Shown one piece after another: positions 14,559-28,723 of a DNA stretch of 64,000 nt. Under the pieces are notes generated by a model that made no database searches, had not been told where the DNA came from, and worked only from the letters and a program-made list of their open reading frames with translations. The DNA comes from Eutreptiella sp. 'Long Island Sound 2002'. Lineage: Eukaryota > Euglenozoa > Euglenophyceae > Eutreptiales > Eutreptiaceae. The stretch is taken from the NCBI GenBank assembly GCA_964036045.1, contig OZ038400.1:11591079-11655078 (forward strand), in the 5' to 3' direction. The first letter of the stretch is position 1. Every line of letters begins with the position of its first letter. The position numbers and the translations under genes were made by a program.

Positions 14559-15633
14559 GTGCAAGGGAGCCTAAAGCCCAGATTTGCGCACACGGGCAAA
14601 TTTGGGCAAATTCTCTGCTACACGTGCGATGTGGTTCGTATGGTACACGAACAACATGCTGCAGCTTGTTCTGGCCAGAGGGTTAAGTGGTCGAGATATG
14701 GGCAATACCAATTTGAAATCGGCATTGTGCGGGCACGTACTGTTCGGTTCAACCTGGAAATAAGGTTATTCGCGTGCAAGGGAGCCTGAACCTCACATTT
14801 GCGCACACGGGCAAATTCGGGCAAATTCTCTGCTACATGTGCGAGGTGGTTCGTATGGTACACAAACATCATGATGCACCTTGTTTTGACCAGGGGGTTG
14901 AGTGGTCGAGATATGGGCAATACCAATTTGGAATGGTCATTGTGCGGGCACGCACTGTTCAGTTCAACCTGAAAATAGCGTCCTTCACGTGCAAGGGAGC
15001 CTAAACCTCACATTTGCACACACGGACAAATTCGGGCAAATTCTCTGCTATACGTGCGACGTGGTTCGTATGGTACACGAACAGCATGATGCAGCTTGTT
15101 CTGGCCGGAGGGTTGAGTGGTCGAGATATGGGCAATACCAATTTGAAATGGTCATGGTGCGGGCACGCACTGTTCAGTTCAACCTGAAAATAGCGTCCTT
15201 CGCGTGCCGGGGAGCCTAAGCCGCACATTTCCACACACGGGCGAATTCGGGCAAATTCTCTGCTACATGTGCGAGGTGGTTCGTATGGTACACGAACATC
15301 ATGATGCACCTTGTTTTGACCAGGGGGTTGAGTGGTCGAGATATGGGCAATACCAATTTGGAATGGTCATTGTGCGGGCACGCACTGTTCAATTCAACCT
15401 GAAAATAGCGTCCTTCGCGTGCAAGGGAGCCTAAACCTCACATTTGCACACACGGGCAAATTCGGGCAAATTCTCTGCTACACGTGCGATGTGGTTCGTA
15501 TGGTACACGAACAACATGCTGCAGCTTGTTCTGGCCAGAGGGTTAAGTGGTCGAGATATGGGCAATACCAATTTGAAATCGGCATTGTGCGGGCACGTAC
15601 TGTTCGGTTCAACCTGGAAATAAGGTTATTCGC

Positions 15634-15838
15634 GTGCAAGGGAGCCTGAACCTCACATTTGCGCACACGGGCAAATTCTCTGCTACACGTGCGGGGTGGC
15701 TCGTATGGTACACGAACATCATGATGCACTTTGTTTTGGCCAGAGGGTTGGGTGGTCGAGATATGGGCAATACCAATTTGAAATGGTCATTGTGCGGGCA
15801 CGCACTGTTCAGTTCAACCTGAAAATAGCGTCATTCGC
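15634..15838. repeat. 205-bp variant monomer lacking one 10-bp internal repeat (second)
   Basis: The monomer reads CACACGGGCAAATTCTCTG with a single GGGCAAATTC. It sits 1,280 bases after the equivalent variant at 14,354 and carries the same neighbours and the same GGCTCGTATGG and CACTTTGTTTTGGCC variants, so the two are copies. Confidence 0.9.
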
Positions 15839-17128
15839 CTGCAAGGGAGCCTAAGCCGCACATTTCCACACACGGGCGAATTCGGGCAAATTCTCTGCTA
15901 CACGTGCGGGGTGGTTCGTATGGTACACGAACATCATGATGCACCTTGTTTTGGCCGGAGGGTTGAGTGGTTGTGATATGGGCAATACCAATTTGAAATG
16001 GTCATTGTGCGGGCACGTACTTTTCAGTTCAACCTGAAAATAGCGTCATTCGCGTGCAAGGGAGCCTAAAGCCCAGATTTGCGCACACGGGCAAATTTGG
16101 GCAAATTCTCTGCTACACGTGCGATGTGGTTCGTATGGTACACGAACAACATGCTGCAGCTTGTTTTGGCCAGAGGGTTAAGTGGTCGAGATATGGGCAA
16201 TACCAATTTGAAATCGGCATTGTGCGGGCACGTACTGTTCGGTTCAACCTGGAAATAAGGTTATTCGCGTGCAAGGGAGCCTGAACCTCACATTTGCGCA
16301 CACGGGCAAATTCGGGCAAATTCTCTGCTACATGTGCGAGGTGGTTCGTATGGTACACGAACATCATGATGCACCTTGTTTTGACCAGGGGGTTGAGTGG
16401 TCGAGATATGGGCAATACCAATTTGGAATGGTCATTGTGCGGGCACGCACTGTTCAGTTCAACCTGAAAATAGCGTCCTTCACGTGCAAGGGAGCCTAAA
16501 CCTCACATTTGCACACACGGGCAAATTCGGGCAAATTCTCTGCTATACGTGCGACGTGGTTCGTATGGTACACGAACAGCATGATGCAGCTTGTTCTGGC
16601 CGGAGGGTTGAGTGGTCGAGATATGGGCAATACCAATTTGAAATGGTCATTGTGCGGGCACGCACTGTTCAGTTCAACCTGAAAATAGCGTCCTTCGCGT
16701 GCCGGGGAGCCTAAGCCGCACATTTCCACACACGGGCGAATTCGGGCAAATTCTCTGCTACATGTGCGAGGTGGTTCGTATGGTACACGAACATCATGAT
16801 GCACCTTGTTTTGACCAGGGGGTTGAGTGGTCGAGATATGGGCAATACCAATTTGGAATGGTCATTGTGCGGGCACGCACTGTTCAGTTCAACCTGAAAA
16901 TAGCGTCCTTCGCGTGCAAGGGAGCCTAAACCTCACATTTGCACACACGGGCAAATTCGGGCAAATTCTCTGCTACACGTGCGATGTGGTTCGTATGGTA
17001 CACGAACAACATGCTGCAGCTTGTTCTGGCCAGAGGGTTAAGTGGTCGAGATATGGGCAATACCAATTTGAAATCGGCATTGTGCGGGCACGTACTGTTC
17101 GGTTCAACCTGGAAATAAGGTTATTCGC

Positions 17129-17333
17129 GTGCAAGGGAGCCTGAACCTCACATTTGCGCACACGGGCAAATTCTCTGCTACACGTGCGGGGTGGCTCGTA
17201 TGGTAAACGAACATCATGATGCACTTTGTTTTGGCCAGAGGGTTGGGTGGTCGAGATATGGGCAATACCAATTTGAAATGGTCATTGTGCGGGCACGCAC
17301 TGTTCAGTTCAACCTGAAAATAGCGTCCTTCAC
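17129..17333. repeat. 205-bp variant monomer lacking one 10-bp internal repeat (third)
   Basis: It has the same 10-bp loss and the same GGCTCGTATGG and CACTTTGTTTTGGCC variants as the monomers at 14,354 and 15,634, with one private change (GGTAAACG for GGTACACG). After this monomer the array returns to full-length 215-bp units. Confidence 0.9.
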
Positions 17334-19859
17334 GTGCAAGGGAGCCCAAACCTCACATTTGCACACACGGGCAAATTCGGGCAAATTCTCTGCTACACGT
17401 GCGACCTGGTTCATATGGTACACGAACAGCATGATGCAGCTTGTTCTGGCCCGAGGGTTGAGTGGTCGAGATATGGGCAATACCAATTTGAAATGGTCAT
17501 TGTGCGGGCACGTACTGTGAAGTTCAACCTGAAAATAGCGTCATTCGCGTGCAAGGGAGCCTAAAGCCCAGATTTGCGCACACGGGCTAATTCGGGCAAA
17601 TTCTCTGCTACATGTGCGATGTGGTTTGCATGGTACACGAACAACATGCTGCAGCTTGTTCTGGCCAGAGGGTTACGTGGTCGAGATATGGGCAATACCA
17701 ATTTGAAATCGGCATTGTGCGGGCACGTACTGTTCGGTTCAACCTGGAAATAAGGTTATTCGCGTGCAAGGGAGCCTGAACCTCACATTTGCGCACACGG
17801 GCAAATTCGGGCAAATTCTCGGCTACACGTGCGGGGTGGTTCGTATGGTACACGAACATCATGATGCACCTTGTTTTGGCCAGAGGGTTGAGTGGTCGAG
17901 ATATGGGCAATACCAATTTGAAATGGTCATTGTGCGGGCACGCACTGTTCAAATCAACCTGAAAATAGCGTCCTTCGCGTGCAAGGGAGCCTAAACCTCA
18001 CATTTGCACACACGGGCAAATTCGGGCAAATTCTCTGCTACACGTGCGACGTGGTTCATAAGGTACGCGAACAGCATGATGCACCTTGTTTTGACCAGGG
18101 GGTTGAGTGGTCGAGATATGGGCAATACCAATTTGGAATGGTCATTGTGCGGGCACGCACTGTTCAGTTCAACCTGAAAATAGCGTCCTTCACGTGCAAG
18201 GGAGCCTAAACCTCACATTTGCACACACGGGCAAATTCGAGCAAATTCTCTGCTACAGCTGCGACGTGGTTCGTATGGTACACGAACAGCATGATGCAGC
18301 TTGTTCTGGCCAGAGGGTTGAGTGGTCGCGATATGGGCAACACCAATTTGAAATGGGCATTGTGCGGGCACGTACTGTTCTGTTCAACCTGAAAATAGCG
18401 TCAGTCGTGTGCAAGGGAGCCTGAACCTCACATTTGCACACACGGGCAAATTCGGGCAAATTCTCTGCTACATGTGCGAGGTGGTTCGTATGGTACACGA
18501 ACATCATGATGCACCTTGTTTTGACCAGGGGGTTGAGTGGTCGAGATATGGGCAATACCAATTTGGAATGGTCATTGTGCGGGCACGCACTGTTCAGTTC
18601 AACCTGAAAATAGCGTCCTTCACGTGCAAGGGAGCCTAAACCTCACATTTGCACACACGGGCAAATTTGGGCAAATTCTCTGCTACACGTGCGATGTGGT
18701 TCGTATGGTACACGAACAACATGCTGCAGCTTGTTCTGGCCAGAGGGTTAAGTGGTCGAGATATGGGCAACACCAATTCGAAATCGGCATTGTGCGGGCA
18801 CGTACTGCTCGGTTCAACCTGGAAATAAGGTTATTCGCGTGCAAGGGAGCCTGAACCTGACATTTGCGCACACGGGCAAATTCGGGCAAATTCTCTGCTA
18901 CACGTGCGGGGTGGTTCGTATGGTACACGAACATCATGATGCACCTTGTTTTGGCCGGAGGGTTGAGTGGTCGAGATATGGGCAATACCAATTTAAAATG
19001 GGCATTGTGCGGGCACGTGCTGTGGATTTCAACCTGAAAATAGCGTCATTCGCGTGCAAGGGAGCCTAAAGCCCAGATTTGCGCACACGGGCAAATTCGG
19101 GCAAATTCTCTGCTACATGTGCGATGTGGTTCGTATGGTACACGAACAACATGCTGCAGCTTGTTCTGGCCAGAGGGTTAAGTGGTCGAGATATGGGCAA
19201 TACCAATTTGAAATCGGCATTGTGCGGGCACGTACTGTTCGGTTCAACCTGGAAATAAGGTTATTCGCGTGCAAGGGAGCCTGAACCTCACATTTGCGCA
19301 CACGGGCAAATTCGGGCAAATTCTCTGCTACACGTGCGGGGTGGTTCGTATGGTACACGAACATCATGATGCACCTTGTTTTGGCCAGAGGGTTGAGTGG
19401 TCGAGATATGGGCAATACCAATTTGAAATGGTCATTGTGCGGGCACGCACTGTTCAGATCAACCTGAAAATAGCGTCCTTCGCGTGCAAGGGAGCCTAAA
19501 CCTCACATTTGCACACACGGGCAAATTCGGGCAAATTCTCTGCTACACGTGCGACGTGGTTCATATGGTACGCGAACAGCATGATGCACCTTGTTCTGGC
19601 CGGAGGGTTGAGTGGTTGTGATATGGGCAATACCAATTTGGAATGGTCATTGTGCGGGCACGCACTGTTCAGTTCAACCTAAAAATAGCGTCCTTCACGT
19701 GCAAGGGAGCCTAAACCTCACATTTGCACACACGGGCAAATTCAGGCGAATTCTCTGCTACACGTGCGATGTGGTTCGTATGGTACACGAACAACATGCT
19801 GCAGCTTGTTCTGGCCAGAGGGTTAAGTGGTCGAGATATGGGCAATACCAATTTGAAAT

Positions 19860-22800
19860 CGGCATTGTGCGGGCACGTACTGTTCGGTTCAACCTGGAAA
19901 TAAGGTTATTCGCGTGCAAGGGAGCCTGAACCTCACATTTGCGCACACGGGCAAATTCGGGCAAATTCTCTGCTACACGTGCGACGTGGTTCGTATGGTA
20001 CACGAACAGCATGATGCAGCTTGTTCTGGCCAGAGGGTTGAGTGGTCGCGATATGGGCAACACCAATTTGAAATGGGCATTGTGCGGGCACGTACTGTTC
20101 AGTTCAACCTGAAAATAGCGTCACTCGTGTGCAAGGGAGCCTGAACCTCACATTTGCACACACGGGCAAATTCGGGCAAATTCTCTGCTACATGTGCGAG
20201 GTGGTTCGTATGGTACACGAACATCATGATGCACCTTGTTTTGACCAGGGGGTTGAGTGGTCGAGATATGGGCAATACCAATTTGGAATGGTCATTGTGC
20301 GGGCACGCACTGTTCAGTTCAACCTGAAAATAGCGTCCTTCACGTGCAAGGGAGCCTAAACCTCACATTTGCACACACGGGCAATTTCGGGCAAATTCTC
20401 TGCTACAGGTGCGACGTGGTTCGTATGGTACACGAACAGCATGATGCAGCTTCTTCTGGCAGGAGGGTTGAGTGGTTGTGATATGGCAATACCAATTTGA
20501 AATGGGCATTGTGCGGGCAAGTACTGTGAAGTTCAACCTGAAAATAGCGTCATTCGCGTGCAAGGGGGCGTAAAGCCCAGATTTGCGCACACGGGCAAAT
20601 TCGGGCAAATTCTCTGCTACACGTGCGATGTGGTTCGTATGGTACACGAACAGCATGATGCAGCTTGTTCTGGCCGGAGGGTTGAGTGGTTGGGATATGG
20701 GCAATACCAATTTGAAATGGGCATTGTGCGGGCACGTACTGTGAAGTTCAACCTGAAAATAGCGTCCTTCGCGTGCAAGGGAGCCTAAAGCCCACATTGG
20801 CGCACACGGGCAAATTCGGGCAAATTATCTGCTACACGTGCGACGTGGTTCGTATGGTACACTAACAGCATGATGCAGCTTGTTCTGGCCAGAGGGTTGA
20901 GTGGTCGCGATATGGGCAATACCAATTTGAAATCGGCATTGTGCGGGCACGTACTGTTCAGTTCAACCTGAAAATAGCGTCCTTCGCGTGCAAGGGAGCC
21001 TAAACCTCACATTTGCACACACGGGCAAATTCGAGCAAATTCTCTGCTACAGGTGCGGCGTGGTTCGTATGGTACGCGAACAGCATGATGCACCTTGTTC
21101 TGGCCGGAGGGTTGAGTGGTTGTGATATGGGCAATACCAATTTGAAATGGGCATTGTGCGCGCACGTACTGTTCAGTTCAACCTGAAAATAGCGTCAGTC
21201 GTGTGCAAGGGAGCCTGAACCTCACATTTGCACACACGGGCAAATTCGGGCAAATTCTCTGCTACATGTGCGAGGTGGTTCGTATGGTACACGAACATCA
21301 TGATGCACCTTGTCTTGACCAGGGGGTTGAGTTGTCGAGATATGGGCAATACCAATTTGAAATCGGCATTGTGCGGGCACGTACTGTTCGGTTCAACCTG
21401 GAAATAAGGTTATTCGCGTGCAAGGGAGCCTGAACCTCACATTTGCGCACACGGGCAAATTCGGGCAAATTCTCTGCTACACGTGCGACGTGGTTCGTAT
21501 GGTACACGAACAGCATGATGCAGCTTGTTCTGGCCAGAGGGTTGAGTGGTCGCGATATGGGCAACACCAATTTGAAATGGGCATTGTGCGGGCACGTACT
21601 GTTCAGTTCAACCTGAAAATAGCGTCACTCGTGTGCAAGGGAGCCTGAACCTCACATTTGCACACACGGGCAAATTCGGGCAAATTCTCTGCTACATGTG
21701 CGAGGTGGTTCGTATGGTACACGAACATCATGATGCACCTTGTTTTGACCAGGGGGTTGAGTGGTCGAGATATGGGCAATACCAATTTGGAATGGTCATT
21801 GTGCGGGCACGCACTGTTCAGTTCAACCTGAAAATAGCGTCCTTCACGTGCAAGGGAGCCTAAACCTCACATTTGCACACACGGGCAATTTCGGGCAAAT
21901 TCTCTGCTACAGGTGCGACGTGGTTCGTATGGTACACGAACAGCATGATGCAGCTTCTTCTGGCAGGAGGGTTGAGTGGTTGTGATATGGCAATACCAAT
22001 TTGAAATGGGCATTGTGCGGGCAAGTACTGTGAAGTTCAACCTGAAAATAGCGTCATTCGCGTGCAAGGGGGCGTAAAGCCCAGATTTGCGCACACGGGC
22101 AAATTCGGGCAAATTCTCTGCTACACGTGCGATGTGGTTCGTATGGTACACGAACAGCATGATGCAGCTTGTTCTGGCCGGAGGGTTGAGTGGTTGGGAT
22201 ATGGGCAATACCAATTTGAAATGGGCATTGTGCGGGCACGTACTGTGAAGTTCAACCTGAAAATAGCGTCCTTCGCGTGCAAGGGAGCCTAAAGCCCACA
22301 TTGGCGCACACGGGCAAATTCGGGCAAATTATCTGCTACACGTGCGACGTGGTTCGTATGGTACACTAACAGCATGATGCAGCTTGTTCTGGCCAGAGGG
22401 TTGAGTGGTCGCGATATGGGCAATACCAATTTGAAATCGGCATTGTGCGGGCACGTACTGTTCAGTTCAACCTGAAAATAGCGTCCTTCGCGTGCAAGGG
22501 AGCCTAAACCTCACATTTGCACACACGGGCAAATTCGAGCAAATTCTCTGCTACAGGTGCGGCGTGGTTCGTATGGTACGCGAACAGCATGATGCACCTT
22601 GTTCTGGCCGGAGGGTTGAGTGGTTGTGATATGGGCAATACCAATTTGAAATGGGCATTGTGCGCGCACGTACTGTTCAGTTCAACCTGAAAATAGCGTC
22701 AGTCGTGTGCAAGGGAGCCTGAACCTCACATTTGCACACACGGGCAAATTCGGGCAAATTCTCTGCTACATGTGCGAGGTGGTTCGTATGGTACACGAAC

Positions 22801-22865
22801 ATCATGATGCACCTTGTTTTGACCAGGGGGTTGAGTTGTCGAGATATGGGCAATACCAATTTGAA
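19860..22865. repeat. 7-monomer higher-order repeat (1,504 bp), two copies
   Basis: Monomers at 19,914, 20,129, 20,344, 20,558, 20,773 and 20,988 recur at +1,504. The unit is one base short of 7 x 215 because both copies carry the ATATGGCAATACC variant (one G missing). The junction monomer at 21,203 starts like the one at 22,707 (GAGTTGTCGAG) and ends like the one at 19,699 (AAATCGGC, then AATAAGGTT). The exchange therefore lies within about 21,333-21,364. Confidence 0.9.
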
Positions 22866-25501
22866 ATGGGCATTGTGCGGGCACGTACTGTGAAGTTCAA
22901 CCTGAAAATAGCGTCCTTCACGTGCAAGGGAGCCTAAACCTCACATTTGCACACACGGGCAAATTCGGGCAAATTCTCTGCTACACGTGCGACGTGGTTC
23001 GTATGGTACACGAACATCATGATGCACCTTGTTTTGGCCAGAGGGTTGAGTGGTCGAGATATGGGCAATACCAATTTGAAATGGTCATTGTGCGGGCACG
23101 TACTGTGGAGTTCAACCTGAAAATAGCGTCCTTCGCGTGCAAGGGAGCCTAAACCTCACATTTGCACACACGGGCAAATTCGGGCAAATTCTCTGCTACA
23201 CGTGCGACGTGGTTCATATGGTACGCGAACAGCATGATGCACCTTGTTCTGGCCGGAGGGTTGAGTGGTTGTGATATGGGCAATACCAATTTGGAATGGT
23301 CATTGTGCGGGCACGCACTGTTCAGTTCAACCTAAAAATAGCGTCCTTCGCGTGCAAGGGAGCCTAAACCTCACATTTGCACACACGGGCAAATTCGGGC
23401 AAATTCTCTGCTACACGTGCGATGTGGTTCGTATGGTACACGAACAACATGCTGCAGCTTGTTCTGGCCAGAGGGTTAAGTGGTCGAGATATGGGCAATA
23501 CCAATTTGAAATCGGCATTGTGCGGGCACGTACTGTTCGGTTCAACCTGGAAATAAGGTTATTCGCGTGCAAGGGAGCCTGAACCTCACATTTGCGCACA
23601 CGGGCAAATTCGGGCAAATTCTCTGCTACACGTGCGACGTGGTTCGTATGGTACACGAACAGCATGATGCACCTTGTTCTGGCCAGAGGGTTGAGTGGTC
23701 GCGATATGGGCAACACCAATTTGAAATGGGCATTGTGCGGGCACGTACTGTTCAGTTCAACCTGAAAATAGCGTCACTCGTGTGCAAGGGAGCCTAAACC
23801 TCACATTTGCACACACGGGCAAATTCGGGCAAATTCTCTGCTACACGTGCGACGTGGTTCATATGGTACGCGAACAGCATGATGCACCTTGTTTTGGCCA
23901 GAGGGTTGAGTGGTCGAGATATGGGCAATACCAATTTGAAATGGTCATTGTGCGGGCACGTACTGTGGAGTTCAACCTGAAAATAGCGTCCTTCGCGTGC
24001 AAGGGAGCCTACTCCTCACATTTGCACACACGGGCAAATTCGGGCAAATTCTCTGCTACACGTGCGACGTGGTTCATATGGTACGCGAACAGCATGATAC
24101 ACCTTGTTCTGGCCGGAGGGTTGAGTGGTTGTGATATGGGCAATACCAATTTGGAATGGTCATTGTGCGGGCACGCACTGTTCAGTTCAACCTAAAAATA
24201 GCGTCCTTCACGTGCAAGGGAGCCTAAACCTCACATTTGCACACACGGGCAAATTCGGGCAAATTCTCTGCTACACGTGCGATGTGGTTCGTATGGTACA
24301 CGAACAACATGCTGCAGCTTGTTCTGGCCAGAGGGTTAAGTGGTCGAGATATGGGCAATACCAATTTGAAATCGGCATTGTGCGGGCACGTACTGTTCGG
24401 TTCAACCTGGAAATAAGGTTATTCGCGTGCAAGGGAGCCTGAACCTCACATTTGCGCACACGGGCAAATTCGGGCAAATTCTCTGCTACACGTGCGACGT
24501 GGTTCGTATGGTACACGAACAGCATGATGCAGCTTGTTCTGGCCAGAGGGTTGAGTGGTCGCGATATGGGCAACACCAATTTGAAATGGGCATTGTGCGG
24601 GCACGTACTGTTCAGTTCAACCTGAAAATAGCGTCACTCGTGTGCAAGGGAGCCTAAACCTCACATTTGCACACACGGGCAAATTCGGGCAAATTCTCTG
24701 CTACACGTGCGACGTGGTTCATATGGTACGCGAACAGCATGATGCACCTTGTTCTGGCCGGAGGGTTGAGTGGTTGTGATATGGGCAATACCAATTTGGA
24801 ATGGTCATTGTGCGGGCACGCACTGTTCAGTTCAACCTAAAAATAGCGTCCTTCACGTGCAAGGGAGCCTAAACCTCACATTTGCACACACGGGCAAATT
24901 CAGGCAAATTCTCTGCTACACGTGCGATGTGGTTCGTATGGTACACGAACAACATGCTGCAGCTTGTTCTGGCCAGAGGGTTAAGTGGTCGAGATATGGG
25001 CAATACTGATTTGAAATCGGCATTGTGCGGGCACGTACTGTTCGGTTCAACCTGGAAATAAGGTTATTCGCGTGCAAGGGAGCCTGAACCTCACATTTGC
25101 GCACACGGGCAAATTCGGGCAAATTCTCTGCTACACGTGCGACGTGGCTCGTATGGTACACGAACAGCATGATGCAGCTTGTTCTGGCCAGAGGGTTGAG
25201 TGGTCGCGATATGGGCAACACCAATTTGAAATGGGCATTGTGCGGGCACGTACTGTTCAGTTCAACCTGAAAATAGCGTCACTCGTGTGCAAGGGAGCCT
25301 GAACCTCACATTTGCACACACGGGCAAATTCGGGCAAATTCTCTGCTACATGTGCGAGGTGGTTCGTATGGTACACGAACATCATGATGCACCTTGTTTT
25401 GACCAGGGGGTTGAGTTGTCGAGATATGGGCAATACCAATTTGGAATGGTCATTGTGCGGGCACGCACTGTTCAGTTCAACCTGAAAATAGCGTCCTTCA
25501 C

Positions 25502-28500
25502 GTGCAAGGGAGCCTAAACCTCACATTTGCACACACGGGCAAATTCGGGCAAATTCTCTGCTACAGGTGCGACGTGGTTCGTATGGTACACGAACAGCAT
25601 GATGCAGCTTCTTCTGGCAGGAGGGTTGAGTGGTTGTGATATGGCAATACCAATTTGAAATGGGCATTGTGCGGGCAAGTACTGTGAAGCTCAACCTGAA
25701 AATAGCGTCATTCGCGTGCAAGGGGGCCTAAAGCCCAGATTTGCGCACACGGGCAAATTCGGGCAAATTCTCTGCTACACGTGCGATGTGGTTCGTATGG
25801 TACACGAACAGCATGATGCAGCTTGTTCTGGCCGGAGGGTTGAGTGGTTGGGATATGGGCAATAGCAATTTGAAATGGGCATTGTGCGGGCACGTCCTGT
25901 GAAGTTCAACCTGAAAATAGCGTCCTTCGCGTGCAAGGGAGCCTAAAGCCCACATTTGCGCACACGGGCAAATTCGGGCAAATTCTCTGCTACACGTGCG
26001 ACGTGGTTCGTATGGTACACTAACAGCATGATGCAGCTTGTTCTGGCCAGAGGGTTGAGTGGTCGCGATATGGGCAACACCAATTTGAAATCGGCATTGT
26101 GCGGGCACGTACTGTTCAGTTCAACCTGAAAATAGCGTCCTTCGCGTGCAAGGGAGCCTAAACCTCACATTTGCACACACGGGCAAATTCGGGCAAATTC
26201 TCTGCTACACGTGCGACGTGGTTCGTATGGTACACGAACATCATGATGCACCTTGTTTTGACCAGGGGGTTGAGTGGTCGAGATATGGGCAATACCAATT
26301 TGAAATGGGCATTGTGCGGGCACGTACTGTGAAGTTCAACCTGAAAATAGCATCCTTCACGTGCAAGGGAGCCTAAACCTCACATTTGCACACACGGGCA
26401 AATTCGGGCAAATTCTCTGCTACACGTGCGGGGTGGTTCGTATGGTACACGAACATCATGATGCACCTTGTTTTGGCCAGAGGGTTGAGTGGTCGAGATA
26501 TGGGCAATACCAATTTGAAATGGTCATTGTGCGGGCACGTACTGTGGAGTTCAACCTGAAAATAGCGTCCTTCGCGTGCAAGGGAGCCTAAACCTCACAT
26601 TTGCACACACGGGCAAATTCAGGCAAATTCTCTGCTACACGTGCGACGTGGTTCATATGGTACGCGAACAGCATGATGCACCTTGTTCTGGCCGGAGGGT
26701 TGAGTGGTTGTGATATGGGCAATACCAATTTGGAATGGTCATTGTGCGGGCACGCACTGTTCAGTTCAACCTAAAAATAGCGTCCTTCACGTGCAAGGGA
26801 GCCTAAACCTCACATTTGCACACACGGGCAAATTCGGGCAAATTCTCTGCTACACGTGCGATGTGGTTCGTATGGTACACGAACAACATGTTGCAGCTTG
26901 TTCTGGCCAGAGGGTTAAGTGGTCGAGATATGGGCAATACCGATTTGAAATCGGCATTGTGCGGGCACGTACTGTTCGGTTCAACCTGGAAATAAGGTTA
27001 TTCGCGTGCAAGGGAGCCTGAACCTCACATTTGCGCACACGGGCAAATTCGGGCAAATTGTCTGCTACACGTGCGACGTGGTTCGTATGGTACACGAACA
27101 GCATGATGCAGCTTGTTCTGGCCAGAGGGTTGAGTGGTCGCGATATGGGCAACACCAATTTGAAATGGGCATTGTGCGGGCACGTACTGTTCAGTTCAAC
27201 CTGAAAATAGCGTCACTCGTGTGCAAGGGAGCCTGAACCTCACATTTGCACACACGGGCAAATTCGGGCAAATTCTCTGCTACATGTGCGAGGTGGTTCG
27301 TATGGTACACGAACATCATAATGCACCTTGTTTTGACCAGGGGGTTGAGTGGTCGAGATATGGGCAATACCAATTTGGAATGGTCATTGTGCGGGCACGC
27401 ACTGTTCAGTTCAACCTGAAAATAGCGTCCTTCACGTGCAAGGGAGCCTAAACCTCACATTTGCACACACGGGCAAATTCGGGCAAATTCTCTGCTACAT
27501 GTGCGACGTGGTTCGTATGGTACACGAACAGCATGATGCAGCTTCTTCTGGCAGGAGGGTTGAGTGGTTGTGATATGGCAATACAAATTTGAAATGGGCA
27601 TTGTGCGGGCACGTACTGTGAAGTTCAACCTGAAAATAGCGTCATTCGCGTGCAAGGGAGCCTAAAGCCCAGATTTGCGCACACGGGCAAATTCGGGCAA
27701 ATTCTCTGCTACACGTGCGATGTGGTTCGTATGGTACACGAACAGCATGATGCAGCTTGTTCTGGCCGGAGGGTTGAGTGGTTGGGATATGGGCAATACC
27801 AATTTGAAATGGGCATTGTGCGGGCACGTACTGTGAAGTTCAACCTGAAAATAGCGTCATTCGCGTGCAAGGGAGCCTAAAGCCCACATTTGCGCACACG
27901 GGCAAATTCGGGCAAATTCTCTGCTACACGTGCGACGTGGTTCGTATGGTACACTAACAGCATGATGCAGCTTGTTCTGGCCGGAGGGTTGAGTGGTTGG
28001 GATATGGGCAATACCAATTTGAAATGGGCATTGTGCGGGCACGTACTGTGAAGTTCAACCTGAAAATAGCGTCCTTCGCGTGCAAGGGAGCCTAAACCTC
28101 ACATTTGCACACACGGGCAAATTCGAGCAAATTCTCTGCTACAGGTGCGACGTGGTTCGTATGGTACGCGAACAGCATGATGCACCTTGTTCTGGCCGGA
28201 GGGTTGAGTGGTTGTGATATGGGCAATACCAATTTGAAATGGGCATTTTGCGGGCACGTACTGTTCAGTTCAACCTGAAAATAGCGTCAGTCGTGTGCAA
28301 GGGAGCCTGAACCTCACATTTGCACACACGGGCAAATTCGGGCAAATTCTCTGCTACATGTGCGAGGTGGTTCGTATGGTACACGAACATCATGATGCAC
28401 CTTGTTTTGACCAGGGGGTTGAGTGGTCGAGATATGGGCAATACCAATTTGGAATGGTCATTGTGCGGGCACGCACTGTTCAGTTCAACCTGAAAATAGC

Positions 28501-28723
28501 GTCCTTCACGTGCAAGGGAGCCTAAACCTCACATTTGCACACACGGGCAAATTCGGGCAAATTCTCTGCTACACGTGCGACGTGGTTCGTATGGTACACG
28601 AACAGCATGATGCAGCTTCTTCTGGCAGGAGGGTTGAGTGGTTGTGATATGGCAATACCAATTTGAAATGGGCATTGTGCGGGCACGTACTGTGAAGTTC
28701 AACCTGAAAATAGCGTCCTTCAC
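25502..28723. repeat. Satellite segment marked by the 1-bp deletion lineage
   Basis: Monomers ending at 25,715, 27,649 and 28,723 are 214 bp and share both the ATATGGCAATAC deletion (ATACA at 27,5xx) and the CTTCTTCTGGCAGGAGG variant seen earlier at 20,344 and 21,848. The five copies form one lineage. Monomers near 29,470 and 30,545 have the CTTCTTCTGGCAGG change but the full GGGC, so the substitution probably predates the deletion, or the base was restored by conversion. Confidence 0.85.

Larger units (their letters stand above)
13279..17333. repeat. 6- and 7-monomer higher-order repeat, three copies (1,280, 1,280 and 1,280 bp plus one extra monomer)
   Basis: Three matching segments begin at 13,279, 14,559 and 16,054. 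The first two are adjacent (offset 1,280 = 6 x 215 - 10). The third is offset 1,495 from the second because one additional monomer lies at 15,839-16,053. Each matching segment ends or begins next to a monomer that has lost one copy of the internal 10-bp GGGCAAATTC duplication: 14,354-14,558, 15,634-15,838 and 17,129-17,333, each 205 bp. The shared deletion shows that the monomer was copied as part of the block rather than deleted three times. Confidence 0.88.
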
